Source: BCD1 sp965230565
GTDB lineage: Bacteria; Bacteroidota; Bacteroidia; Chitinophagales; Saprospiraceae
NCBI GenBank assembly: GCA_965230565.1
Contig: CBDDLH010000016.1
Span: forward strand, 1,736,001 to 1,800,000
Length of the DNA: 64,000 nt
Direction: 5' to 3'
Shown: positions 26,192 to 35,080 of the stretch, piece after piece
Layout of the letters: each line of letters starts with the position of its first letter
How positions within the stretch are numbered: position 1 is the stretch's first letter
Position numbers and translations under genes: made by a program
The notes under the pieces: generated by a model
Told to the model about the DNA's origin: nothing
Seen by the model: only the letters and a program-made list of their open reading frames with translations
Database searches by the model: none

Positions 26192-26225
26192 TTGCACTAT
26201 TGTGTAAAAGTTTTGCGTACCTTTG
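26192..26225 (+). promoter_or_regulatory. Promoter of the TPP-riboswitch transcript (TTG ... TACCTTTG)
   Basis: TACCTTTG at 26218-26225 matches TANNTTTG; TTG at 26192-26194 sits 23 bp upstream as a -33 element. Transcription would start near 26232, just at the 5' end of the aptamer. Confidence 0.7.
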
Positions 26226-26229
26226 CGCG

Positions 26230-26435
26230 ACTCATTGGGGTGCCGGGACTCAAGTTTCGAAAATTCAAAAACTTGGCAATTTTCAACTTGAGCCTTGGCT
26301 GAGATTATACCCTTTGTCTGAAAACAGGTCCTTTTGCAAAACGATCGGCAAAGCTAATCGTTTTTTCCGGGACCACCGCCAAAAAATCCTTTTCAGACAG
26401 GAACCTGCCCGGGTAATGCCGGGAAGGGAAATAAT
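26230..26435 (+). ncRNA. TPP (THI-box) riboswitch with 88-nt structured insertion
   Basis: The aptamer core is clear: GGGGTGCC (26237-26244), GGCTGAGA (26297-26304), ACCC (26309-26312), GAACCTG (26401-26407), GGTAATGCC (26412-26420) and AGGGA (26425-26429). P3a is extended by CTCAAGTT/AACTTGAG and AAAATT/AATTTT. The ACCC and GAACCTG segments, usually a few nucleotides apart, are separated by 88 nt (26313-26400). That insert folds on itself through TGTCTGAAAA/TTTTCAGACA, GGTCC/GGACC and AAAACGAT/ATCGTTTT. It controls the TonB receptor gene at 26483. No U-tract terminator lies between the aptamer and the ATG, so translational control is the likely mechanism. Confidence 0.93.
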
Positions 26436-26482
26436 TTTACATCTTTCAGCCCCTGGAAGGTGAGGTATTTAAAAAAACAGTT

Positions 26483-28918
26483 ATGAAGTTTTTCAGATGG
26501 AGCGTAGTGCTTTGCCTAGGACTAATAATGGCAGGCACACTTAACGCTCAAACAGAATTGAGAGGAACGGTAACGGACCTCAACGAAGAAATCCTCACTG
26601 GAGCCAGTATTTATATCGAAGGAACTCGCAGGGGAACCGTCACCGATGAAAACGGGAAGTATTCCTTCGAAGGCCTTATGCCGGGAGACTACACGGTTGT
26701 TTTTAGCTTTATCGGGCATAAGACGGAAAGCGTGCCGGTAACAGTAGTTTCGAATTCCGCCAGATTTTTGCTTAACATGCGATTAAAGGAAGAGGCTTAT
26801 ACCCTGCAATCACTCGAAGTACTGGCGATCAGGGCTGATAACAAAACCCCCATGACCAATACCGACATTTCCAAGGAAGTTTTTGAGAAGAACAACCTCG
26901 GCCAGGACGTTCCCTACCTCCTGCAATGGACCCCTTCCGTAGTGGTGACTTCAGATGCCGGAACAGGAATCGGATATACGGGAATCAGGATCAGAGGATC
27001 CGATTCCGAACGGGTGAACGTAACCATTAATGATATCCCGCTCAACGATGCGGAATCTCAAAGAGTGTACTGGGTAGACTTACCCGACTTCGCAACCTCT
27101 GCTGACAATATTCAGATCCAGCGAGGTGTAGGAACTTCTACCAATGGAGTGGCGGCATTTGGTGGCTCCATCAACATCAAAACCAATGATCTCCAGCAAA
27201 AACCTTATGCAAGTATCGGAACCACTCTGGGGTCTTTTAACACTTTCAAACGTAATATCAGATTCGGAAGCGGAATGCTGAAAGACAAATTCACCTTTGA
27301 TGGAAGAATTGCAAGGATCACTTCGGACGGATATGTGGATCGTGGTTCAGCGGACCTGGATGCCTTCGCGCTGTCAGGAGCTTATGTTGGTGAAAGCAGT
27401 CTTTTGCGTTTTAACATTTTCTCCGGTCATGAAGTTACATACCAGGCCTGGAACGGTGTTTCTGAAGACCAGGCTAATGACCCAAAAATGCGTACCTACA
27501 ATAGCGCAGGAGAAGATATGCCCGGCGAAGATAATTTTTACGACAATGAAGTAGATGATTATACCCAAACCCACTATCAGCTGCTCTATGATAATCAGCT
27601 TAATACCAATCTGAAATTGAAACTAGGCCTACATCTCACACAAGGAGAAGGTTTTTATGAAAATTATAAAGGCGAGGAGTCATTCAGCAGTTATGGATTG
27701 GACCGAGGTCCTATACCTGACACCATCCTCACTACAGACCTGGTTCGGAGAAAATGGCTGGATAATAATTTTTATGGTGTTATTTATAATTTGTCCTACA
27801 GCAATAACTCCCAAAAATTCCAGGCAACTGTCGGGGGGGCTTACCATATTTATGAAGGACGCCATTTCGGGGATGTTATCTGGGCCAGATACTCCATCGA
27901 CGAGATGCCTTTCATCTATTACGATAATGATGCTACCAAAAAGGATTTCAACATTTACACCAAATTAAACTTTGTGCTGTTACCAGGTCTGAATGCCTAT
28001 GCGGATTTACAATTCAGATCGGTGAATTATGAATTCCTGGGCATTGATGATGACCTGAATAATGTTCAACAATCTGATGAACTGAGTTTCTTCAACCCGA
28101 AGGCAGGATTGATTTATCAACTCAACCGCAACAACGAGGTTTACGCTTCTTTTGCAGTAGCCAACAGAGAACCCAACCGGAATGACTATACTGAAAATCC
28201 TGCTTCCCAACGCCCGGATCCTGAACGACTATATAACACTGAGGTTGGTTACAAATGGACTACCAACAAATCTCTGGTGGAAGTGGTACTGTATCATATG
28301 AGCTACAAGGACCAACTGGCACTGACGGGCCGTTTGAATGATGTTGGAGAATATACGCGTATCAATGTGGACAAAAGTTATCGGGCAGGTGTTGAGGTGA
28401 TTGGTGGCATGCAATTGCCGGCGGGCTTTGCTTTTAATGCAAATGCAACGCTGAGTCAGAATAAGGTGGTGGCCTTCACCAATTACGTAGACAACTGGGA
28501 TACCTGGGGCCAGGAAGCCATTGCTTATGAGGATACTGACCTGCCGTTTTCACCGAATATGATCGCAGGAGCAGAGTTGACTTACCAGCCTTTTACTGCC
28601 AAAATGCAGGAAAAACACAACCTCGAACTGGCATTGCAATTCAAATACGTTGGTAAACAATTCCTTGACCTAACTTCTGACGACAACTTATCGCTTGATC
28701 CATACAGCTATGCCAACCTTCGGATCAAGTACGATTTGTTCCCAAATTTTGCCAAAGAACTAAGTCTTACGGTGATGGTGAGAAACCTGTTTGACCAACT
28801 CTATGTCTCCAATGGCTGGTCATACAGCTTCTTCTCCGGAGGTGAGCAGGGGTACTTAACGGGATTATATCCTCAAGCCGGCAGGAACTTTCTGGTTGGG
28901 GTGAATTTGGCTTTTTAG
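26483..28918 (+). CDS. TonB-dependent receptor, probably for thiamin compounds
   Basis: An 811-residue outer-membrane receptor: signal peptide MKFFRWSVVLCLGLIMAGTLNAQ, a carboxypeptidase-like domain (about 25-105, LRGTVTDLNEEILTGASIYI), a plug (about 125-240 with GIRIRGSDSERVNVTINDIP and IQRGVGTSTNGVAAFGGSI), then a 22-strand-type barrel ending VGVNLAF with the terminal Phe. The TPP riboswitch directly upstream is the best substrate clue: such receptors in Bacteroidota are repressed by TPP and import thiamin or its phosphates. No SusD partner or thiamin inner-membrane transporter is adjacent. A long hairpin follows the stop. Confidence 0.92.
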   Translation: MKFFRWSVVLCLGLIMAGTLNAQTELRGTVTDLNEEILTGASIYIEGTRRGTVTDENGKYSFEGLMPGDYTVVFSFIGHKTESVPVTVVSNSARFLLNMRLKEEAYTLQSLEVLAIRADNKTPMTNTDISKEVFEKNNLGQDVPYLLQWTPSVVVTSDAGTGIGYTGIRIRGSDSERVNVTINDIPLNDAESQRVYWVDLPDFATSADNIQIQRGVGTSTNGVAAFGGSINIKTNDLQQKPYASIGTTLGSFNTFKRNIRFGSGMLKDKFTFDGRIARITSDGYVDRGSADLDAFALSGAYVGESSLLRFNIFSGHEVTYQAWNGVSEDQANDPKMRTYNSAGEDMPGEDNFYDNEVDDYTQTHYQLLYDNQLNTNLKLKLGLHLTQGEGFYENYKGEESFSSYGLDRGPIPDTILTTDLVRRKWLDNNFYGVIYNLSYSNNSQKFQATVGGAYHIYEGRHFGDVIWARYSIDEMPFIYYDNDATKKDFNIYTKLNFVLLPGLNAYADLQFRSVNYEFLGIDDDLNNVQQSDELSFFNPKAGLIYQLNRNNEVYASFAVANREPNRNDYTENPASQRPDPERLYNTEVGYKWTTNKSLVEVVLYHMSYKDQLALTGRLNDVGEYTRINVDKSYRAGVEVIGGMQLPAGFAFNANATLSQNKVVAFTNYVDNWDTWGQEAIAYEDTDLPFSPNMIAGAELTYQPFTAKMQEKHNLELALQFKYVGKQFLDLTSDDNLSLDPYSYANLRIKYDLFPNFAKELSLTVMVRNLFDQLYVSNGWSYSFFSGGEQGYLTGLYPQAGRNFLVGVNLAF

Positions 28919-28930
28919 AAAAAACTTCAT

Positions 28931-29019
28931 TATTCAATATTCCGTGTTCAGTATTTGGTATTCTGAAAGTTTTTAACAGAATATAGAATACTGAACACGG
29001 AATGTCGAATATCGAACTT
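28931..29019. repeat. Opposed heptamer arrays forming a long hairpin
   Basis: The left arm (28931-28965) is five 7-nt units TATTCAA, TATTCCG, TGTTCAG, TATTTGG, TATTCTG. The right arm (28978-29019) is six units AGAATAT, AGAATAC, TGAACAC, GGAATGT, CGAATAT, CGAACTT. The arms pair over 17 perfect bases (28939-28955 with 28987-29003) and again at TATTCTG/CAGAATA. It sits between the TonB receptor gene and the convergent gene at 29050 and may act as a bidirectional terminator. Confidence 0.85.
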
Positions 29020-29049
29020 GTCACGGAGTAATCAATCTCCTTTTCTTAT

Positions 29050-29634
29050 CTACCATTTCCAAATCAGCCAACCACACAAGAATATTATCACCCCCGAAAG
29101 CAATTGAAATTTCCAACTCCAGCCAAAAGGCACTTTTTTATCATGCTCATTCTTATCAACAGCATTGCTCCAGGCTATAAAGACATCAGCCATAGGTAAT
29201 TGGCCGAACACGTATCTCTTTTTTCCCGAAAGAGTGATCGGCATCCCAAAGGCTTCGATACAGTTTTTTATCATAAAATGGCCTTCCCAATGCTGGTTGA
29301 CACCCATGGCCCTAACTCCAACAATGGATGCTGCCCCTCCAATACCCCAAATGACAGGCCCGGAATCAATATCGCCTGCTCCATCCTGCCCAGAGGGATA
29401 CTCCCTTACTCCCGGTAAAAATAGCCGATGATCAAGAAAGTTGTTTTTGTAAATTTCAAACTGTTCTTCAGCAAAGGAAGGGTCAATTTCTGGTAAAAAA
29501 CTGTTGATCAGACTCTGTGAAGATCCTCTTGCCCCGATCAATGTAGCATCCGTCTTAGCACTTACAGCATGTGGAATCAACCCGGATTCAGGATCCAAAT
29601 GGTTACGGAAAAACTTTTTCCTTGATAAATTCAC
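29050..29634 (-). CDS. C-terminal fragment of a frameshifted membrane-anchored toroid-like protein
   Basis: This 194-codon frame (nominal GTG start) is the continuation of the gene at 29603-30253. Its first residues that make sense are RNHLDPESGLIPHAV, following FIKEKVF of the other frame. It contains a D-I-D-S-G-P-V-I-W-G-I-G-G motif like those of alpha/alpha-toroid proteins (linalool dehydratase-like) and a C-terminal membrane helix (LLSGVIIFLCGWLIW). The two frames overlap at 29603-29634 in a GAAAAAGTTTTTCC stretch; removing one base restores one protein of about 395 residues. Real mutation, sequencing error or recoding cannot be told apart here. Confidence 0.7.
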   Translation of the reverse strand: MNLSRKKFFRNHLDPESGLIPHAVSAKTDATLIGARGSSQSLINSFLPEIDPSFAEEQFEIYKNNFLDHRLFLPGVREYPSGQDGAGDIDSGPVIWGIGGAASIVGVRAMGVNQHWEGHFMIKNCIEAFGMPITLSGKKRYVFGQLPMADVFIAWSNAVDKNEHDKKVPFGWSWKFQLLSGVIIFLCGWLIWKW

Positions 29635-30253
29635 TATATGCAGATCCGATCAATTGATCATACCCAGCCAGACTGGCTAAGGCAATGATGTTATCTGCCG
29701 GCCATGTCTGAGCATAATAGGATTCCAGATAAACTGTATTGGATGATTGATATGCCCGGGAAATTTCCTGACAATTCTTTTCGAAGGTTTTAATATCAAA
29801 AGAATCAACAACGCCATGTCTATGATTAATAGCCAGCTTTTTCCCTAATACGTAATTAGACCACCCCCGATAAAACGCTCCAAAGGGCAGCAATAATTCT
29901 TCTGAAAAGACCCTTTTCCCTTCAGGACTTAACATGGCCTGCATTGACCAATTCACCTCTTCCATCGCTTCCGGGTAAATGTTATTATCTGGTTGGATTT
30001 GTTCCATTAATTCAAGCCAGGTCAAACTGTACAATGCATGCATGAACATAAACCCTTCAGGAAATAACCTTTGCATATCCCGGGGAGCTCCTTTGTGCAT
30101 TTTTTCCTTTAGATAGGTAAGCTGATGATATACATCCTGATTATATCCTCTGCTGAAATCAGCCTTATGGTATAATCTTATATTCAAAAAAAGCACTGCC
30201 AGAAGGATTATTCCCAGCAATGCTTTGTGCATTATTTTCAAGAGGTTTTTCAC
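29603..30253 (-). CDS. N-terminal fragment of a frameshifted membrane-anchored toroid-like protein
   Basis: A 216-residue frame with an N-terminal membrane anchor (ALLGIILLAVLFLNIRLY). The ORF can start at GTG 30253 or, perhaps better, ATG 30232. It continues with a helical domain (RDMQRLFPEGFMFMHALYSL; GAFYRGWSNYVLGKKLA; AQTWPADNIIALASLAGYD) and stops abruptly after FIKEKVFP. The missing half is in the +1 frame (29050-29634). It lies 14 bp after the cytochrome c/monooxygenase gene on the same strand and is probably cotranscribed with it. Function unknown. Confidence 0.7.
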   Translation of the reverse strand: MKNLLKIMHKALLGIILLAVLFLNIRLYHKADFSRGYNQDVYHQLTYLKEKMHKGAPRDMQRLFPEGFMFMHALYSLTWLELMEQIQPDNNIYPEAMEEVNWSMQAMLSPEGKRVFSEELLLPFGAFYRGWSNYVLGKKLAINHRHGVVDSFDIKTFEKNCQEISRAYQSSNTVYLESYYAQTWPADNIIALASLAGYDQLIGSAYSEFIKEKVFP

Positions 30254-30267
30254 TGATTGTTGTTTTT

Positions 30268-31914
30268 CTACCGCAAAACGATCTTACCACTTTGCCCCCT
30301 GCCCTGGTCATCCTGAATCCGGTAATAGTAGATTCCAGCAGGAAGACCTAAACGGGCAATTGCATTATTCCCTGCACTTAAATTATCCATAGCCATAACC
30401 TGTTTTCCGTATAGATCATACATAAAAAGGTCTGCTCTTTCAACAGATGGCGGTAATTGAATTGAAAAAGATTCCTCTGCCGGATTCGGGAATACCTGTA
30501 TGCCTTCCAGGGTATTTTCCGGATCAAATACTTCTGTGGTTACCCCTTCTGTATCGAGCAGATACATCATGATCATCACCATCATTTCATCGTTGGAGGT
30601 CGGTCCCCACCAGACGGGTGTTGGGCCGTCATTTACCCAGGAAGCTTCATGAATTATACCGTATTGAGTGCCAAAACCCAATGGACGCAACGGTTCAAAA
30701 TACCTCATCGGAATGTGCTGGTAATCAAAATATGGAGACACACACCCGGGCACACCATTAGCACAGGAAGCATCGTACAACAGTTCTCCCTGAGTGTTAC
30801 CAGGCAATCTTTCGTAAACCTTGTAACCGGTTCCATATTTATGAACATGCCCCATCATGCCCCACAAGTAAATATCATTGGCTCCATCCACCCAAACACT
30901 TTGGGTATGAGTCACTTCATTACCATTATTGGGAATATAGATATCAGAATTGACAATCAGGGCCGTATGCATTTGCTGGGCGGCTGTTCCGGCAGGTTTT
31001 GTATAAACATTTACGTAGGCCTCCGCTTTATAGGTGTGAGCTGCCGAATAATTAATGGTATGGGTATTCAGATCCAGCACCATTCCCTGATCCCAGATAA
31101 ATGCAGAACCTTGCGGCAATTGCAGATCAGTAGCCTCCTGAACAGCTGCAACAAGACTAATATCCGAATGATCGGCATCCACCCGAAAACCGTGAGGAAT
31201 GGAGTTATCGCCGTTCCCCGTAAAATTATATATGATAAAATGATGTGAAAAAGTCGGAATGATCACTTCAATTCTGTCAACATCTACATTTTCAGGAAGA
31301 TCCAGTTCGTATTTGGTAAAAAACTCGACTTCGCCTGCCGGTTCGATGAAAAACGGACCAACTTTAACCTGAAAACCATCTGCCGGATCAGGCGCTTCCG
31401 GTGCTCCATCAGGGAAAGCATCCATTCCATTGGTATTATAATAATCGTGGATCAGGTCTTCATCGGCCACAGCTCCATTTTCCGGAGCGCCGAAAAGTAA
31501 CCATTGCCTGATGAGTTCTTTTTCTTCAGTAGTAAGTTGCTCCTGAGCACCATAGGCAGGCATCGGTTGCCCTTCCCCGTTGTTTAAAGATATGCCTGGC
31601 TCCAAACCGCCATTAATCTTTCGGAATAAAAAGCTTTTATCTGCCCTGCCCGGGTAAATTAATTTATCCCCATGAGCAACAGCAGTGCTGTTTTCGGGAT
31701 TGGTCATTAAAATATTGTCGTAGACGTCGGCCTTTTTTTGTGACAAGGTCCCTCCGGCCCCTTCGAGATCAAGTGTCCCGGCGGGGTCATTGTGATTGTG
31801 GCATTGAACACATTTCTGCTGAAAGACCTCATAAACCCGATCAAATGTGGATTGGGCGGAGATCAAAAACGGGAAGGCTATTGCGGCAAAAGCAAGCGTA
31901 AATATTTTTTTCAT
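30268..31914 (-). CDS. Secreted cytochrome c / copper type II monooxygenase-like protein with T9SS sorting domain
   Basis: A 548-residue protein. Signal peptide MKKIFTLAFAAIAFPFLISAQ; a cytochrome c-like domain with one CVQCH heme motif (Cys35, Cys38, His39) to about residue 140; then two beta domains (about 180-450) resembling copper type II ascorbate-dependent monooxygenases, with TFSHHFIIY, MGHVHKYGTGYKVYE and the distal NDEMMVMIMMY; finally a sorting domain (FPNPAEESFSIQL ... SGKIVLR). Heme electron delivery to a copper oxygenase on the cell surface is a plausible reading. Substrate unknown. The gene just downstream is the frameshifted toroid protein. Confidence 0.85.
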   Translation of the reverse strand: MKKIFTLAFAAIAFPFLISAQSTFDRVYEVFQQKCVQCHNHNDPAGTLDLEGAGGTLSQKKADVYDNILMTNPENSTAVAHGDKLIYPGRADKSFLFRKINGGLEPGISLNNGEGQPMPAYGAQEQLTTEEKELIRQWLLFGAPENGAVADEDLIHDYYNTNGMDAFPDGAPEAPDPADGFQVKVGPFFIEPAGEVEFFTKYELDLPENVDVDRIEVIIPTFSHHFIIYNFTGNGDNSIPHGFRVDADHSDISLVAAVQEATDLQLPQGSAFIWDQGMVLDLNTHTINYSAAHTYKAEAYVNVYTKPAGTAAQQMHTALIVNSDIYIPNNGNEVTHTQSVWVDGANDIYLWGMMGHVHKYGTGYKVYERLPGNTQGELLYDASCANGVPGCVSPYFDYQHIPMRYFEPLRPLGFGTQYGIIHEASWVNDGPTPVWWGPTSNDEMMVMIMMYLLDTEGVTTEVFDPENTLEGIQVFPNPAEESFSIQLPPSVERADLFMYDLYGKQVMAMDNLSAGNNAIARLGLPAGIYYYRIQDDQGRGQSGKIVLR

Positions 31915-32077
31915 AATGGGTGTTTTGCATATATAGACGAAGAACGCAAGAAGTGGGTTGCGTAGAAATAAAATTACTAAAGTATTATTTATAAACCGGA
32001 AATACCCGGGATTTTATTTCCGAATCCCCGAAAAAAATCGTAATATTTACCAATGGAACATCACCAAAATTGAATAA

Positions 32078-33043
32078 ATGATTAACAACACCATAGCAAA
32101 AGTCGATTACCTGGACTTCGTTTCAGGTGATGCGGCAAAAAGAGAAAACTTTATCAAAGAATTCGGAGATTCCTTTTCCAGAATGGGTTTTGCGATCGTA
32201 GCAAATCACGGCGTTACGGAAGCTTTGCGAAGCGAATTATTTGAGGTAGCCATAAAATTCTTCGAACTCGATGATGCGTCAAAGCAAAAATACGAAGACC
32301 TTGCCCTGGCTGGTCAGCGAGGATATATCAGTAAAAACAGGGAAAGCGCCAAAGGGCAAAAAGTACCTGACCTGAAGGAGTTTTTCCATGTTGGTCAAAC
32401 TGTGACTGACGGAGATCCTATTAAAGACACCTATCCTGACAACATCTGGCCCAAAGAAGTCAGTGAATTCGAGGAAGTTTGCCAAAAAGTTTATCGTACT
32501 TTTGAAAATACGGGACGTAATCTGCTCAAAGCTATTGCGTTATATCTCGACCTGGACGAAGATTATTTCGACGATAAAATACACAACGGCAACAGTGTAT
32601 TGCGCCTGTTACATTATTACCCATTAGAAAATGTGGATGACATTCCGGACGGAGCCGTACGTGCTGCAGCTCACGGTGATATCAACCTGATCACCCTGCT
32701 TATGGGGGCCAATGCTGCCGGACTTCAGGCACAAACCCTGGATGGTGAATGGATTGATGTCAACCCTGCCCCCAACGAGATCGTCATCAATATCGGAGAT
32801 ATGCTGGCAAGGTTGACGAATGACAAATTGAGGTCTACTATTCACAGGGTGGTAAACCCTACAGATAAAGAATTACTAAAGAAACCTCGTTATTCAACAC
32901 CATTTTTCCTGCATCCGCGTGCAGATATGGACCTGACGAGCCTTTCAAGTTGTATTAATTCTGCAAGACCCAAAAAGTATGAAGATGTCACGGCCGGAGA
33001 ATTCCTGGAGGAAAGATTAATAGAATTGGGACTCAAGAAGTAA
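32078..33043 (+). CDS. Isopenicillin N synthase-like 2-oxoglutarate/Fe(II) dioxygenase
   Basis: A 321-residue cytoplasmic protein: an N-terminal DIOX_N domain (KVDYLDFVSGDAAKRENF, then MGFAIVANHGV) and a 2OG-Fe(II) oxygenase core. The iron ligands are visible as His199 and Asp201 (AAAHGDINLITLL) and His256 (STIHRVVNP); Arg271 and Ser273 (RYSTPFFLHP) bind the 2-oxoglutarate carboxylate. The family covers oxidases of amino acids, gibberellin-like and antibiotic precursors; the substrate cannot be deduced. It appears to be a single gene. Confidence 0.92.
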   Translation: MINNTIAKVDYLDFVSGDAAKRENFIKEFGDSFSRMGFAIVANHGVTEALRSELFEVAIKFFELDDASKQKYEDLALAGQRGYISKNRESAKGQKVPDLKEFFHVGQTVTDGDPIKDTYPDNIWPKEVSEFEEVCQKVYRTFENTGRNLLKAIALYLDLDEDYFDDKIHNGNSVLRLLHYYPLENVDDIPDGAVRAAAHGDINLITLLMGANAAGLQAQTLDGEWIDVNPAPNEIVINIGDMLARLTNDKLRSTIHRVVNPTDKELLKKPRYSTPFFLHPRADMDLTSLSSCINSARPKKYEDVTAGEFLEERLIELGLKK

Positions 33044-33270
33044 ACAAAAAATTGTAAAAAAGCTTCATTGTATAGTTTTTGCTATTATTTTTATGGCAAT
33101 TATCATAGTAAAGAATAAACCGGGAATAAACCTCTGAGGTTTTGCTCATTCCGCGTTTTATCTGGAACTAAAGTAATTTATTTGACCTAATAAACGTTAG
33201 GTAGTTGAATTTTGCCTGAATGCCCTCTTTGGGGTACAGGCAATAATCCTGTGAAAACAAAAATAAATTT

Positions 33271-35007
33271 ATGAAGCGTTCACTTTTAATACTTGGCATT
33301 TTGTTTTTGTGCTCCGGCATGGCTACCGCCCAGCAATACTTCACCGTTGTTGTGGGTACCTTCCTGGATGCCAAATCCAATGACTTCAATGAGATCAAAC
33401 GTTACGGCCTTGTTTATGCCTATCAACTGGAAAACAACCTGTCCAAAATTTACCTTGGTGGATTTGATGATAAGGCTAAGGCTGATCGTGTAGTTGCTGC
33501 TCTCAGAGAGCGTGGTTATACCAACGCCTTCACCCAGGAGAGACACCTCAACGAAGGCAAGACAATAACCGTCATTCAGATGGCCACTCGTTACATTGAA
33601 AAGGACATTGAATGGGAGAAATTCAGTGAGTACGGCCAGCTTTACGCCATTCTCAATGACAATAAAGTCAAAGTGCTAACGGGCATTTTCCCAAGTGTTG
33701 ATGCCGCAAAACAGAAACTATCTGAGATCAAAAGAACTGGGTATAAAGATGCTTTCATCAAAAAAGTCAATAGCGCTTTACTGGTGAATATTTCTGAATT
33801 TGAGACGGGTATTAAGAAACCCCTCATTCCGATTGCCTTTGAAGATAACAAAATAACAAAGGGAGCTCCAACAGGAACCACTGAAAAACCTGCTGACTAT
33901 ACCATAAAAGGTCAGTCCAATCAGCCGTCCTTCCCTGCTTCCTACGATACCAAACCCATCAATCCGGCAACAGATGTTTCAGCCATTGATTATGCCGAAT
34001 CAACCGGTATGGCCCTGCCAAACATTCGTACGAAGGTTAAGCGTCGTTCTGCCCTTGAACTGCAAAAAGTGCTCAAGGCAGAAAAATATTACACCAAATC
34101 ACTGGACGGTTATTATGGAGACGGTACCGCCGATGCCTACAATTTGGCTTTGGTTGAAAATGCGGAACTCAGAAAATATGCCCTTTTAGCAGACCATGCT
34201 TCTTCCGGCACACCTGGCCGCTCCGGAAACTTCCTCCAGAATGCTATCAACAGAATGACAGTCGATCCTTCGGCGATCAATACCATAGACAAATCAAATG
34301 AGCCGGTAGCCAAAGTGTATAGCGCTTATTACCTGTATACCAAACTTGGGCCTTCAAGTGATGTAAACAGAATGATGAGAACCGCCCTCAATGGCGCCTA
34401 TTCAGGTAAAAAGATGGAGAACAAACCTCCGTTTGATTACAACGCCACTTATGCCTATGAGGATATGGATCAGTTGATTCGTCACCTGTTTTATGTGCAT
34501 GCTGCTCCCGGTAATATTTATGAAGTTCCCCGCTGGGTCTATGATCGTCATCCACGGGAAACAGCCAAGGCACAGGCAGCCATTGCCGGTTTTGGAACCA
34601 GTGATTTCAAATCCGCTGCAACCAGTAACCAATTGGACTGGCCGGAAATCAAATTACTGGAAACCATCGCTGCCGACCTGAATTCCAACCAGACGGATGC
34701 GTCCAAACTGGCAGCAAGCTCCGCCAAAAGATCACAGATCTTCCTGGCTCCCAACAGCCTGACCAAAGAAGAAAAGAGCAGTGCCGAAGCATGGAATCAG
34801 GATCTGTGGACCAACTTGAATGCCTGGGCCAACAGAGACCCGCTTCATGAAAAATCCGTGGTAGCCCTCAAGATTGCTTACTACCAGTCAGCAGTTCGAC
34901 TGGAAGATTATTTCATGGACCAGGGATATTCCGCCAGAGACGCTAAAGCATTTACATTGGTTACCTTGAGGACATTAGTTGCTGATCATTTGGATCGGTT
35001 TGTGTGA
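33271..35007 (+). CDS. SPOR-like domain protein with peptidoglycan-binding-like segment
   Basis: A 578-residue exported protein (signal peptide MKRSLLILGILFLCSGMATAQ). Two SPOR-like units lie at about 22-95 (YFTVVVGTFLDAKSNDFNEI ... GGFDDKAKADRVVAALRERG) and 98-172 (GKTITVIQMATRY ... TGIFPSVDAAKQKLSEIKRTG). A segment at about 250-290 (SALELQKVLKAEKYYTKSLD, then GYYGDGTADAYNLAL) resembles a PG_binding_1 fold. The rest is helical and unrecognised. It may bind glycan strands at the septum or elsewhere in the cell wall. A strong terminator follows. Confidence 0.75.
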   Translation: MKRSLLILGILFLCSGMATAQQYFTVVVGTFLDAKSNDFNEIKRYGLVYAYQLENNLSKIYLGGFDDKAKADRVVAALRERGYTNAFTQERHLNEGKTITVIQMATRYIEKDIEWEKFSEYGQLYAILNDNKVKVLTGIFPSVDAAKQKLSEIKRTGYKDAFIKKVNSALLVNISEFETGIKKPLIPIAFEDNKITKGAPTGTTEKPADYTIKGQSNQPSFPASYDTKPINPATDVSAIDYAESTGMALPNIRTKVKRRSALELQKVLKAEKYYTKSLDGYYGDGTADAYNLALVENAELRKYALLADHASSGTPGRSGNFLQNAINRMTVDPSAINTIDKSNEPVAKVYSAYYLYTKLGPSSDVNRMMRTALNGAYSGKKMENKPPFDYNATYAYEDMDQLIRHLFYVHAAPGNIYEVPRWVYDRHPRETAKAQAAIAGFGTSDFKSAATSNQLDWPEIKLLETIAADLNSNQTDASKLAASSAKRSQIFLAPNSLTKEEKSSAEAWNQDLWTNLNAWANRDPLHEKSVVALKIAYYQSAVRLEDYFMDQGYSARDAKAFTLVTLRTLVADHLDRFV

Positions 35008-35036
35008 GAATAGACTTTTAGACATTAAGCGTAATC

Positions 35037-35080
35037 AAAAAGCCCGGATTTCATCAAAAGCATGAGGTCCGGGCTTTTTG
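35037..35080 (+). terminator. Rho-independent terminator
   Basis: AAAAAGCCCGGA (35037-35048) and TCCGGGCTTTTT (35068-35079) form the base of a 19-bp stem continuing through ATTTCAT/ATGAGGT with wobbles. It follows the SPOR-protein gene. Confidence 0.9.
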
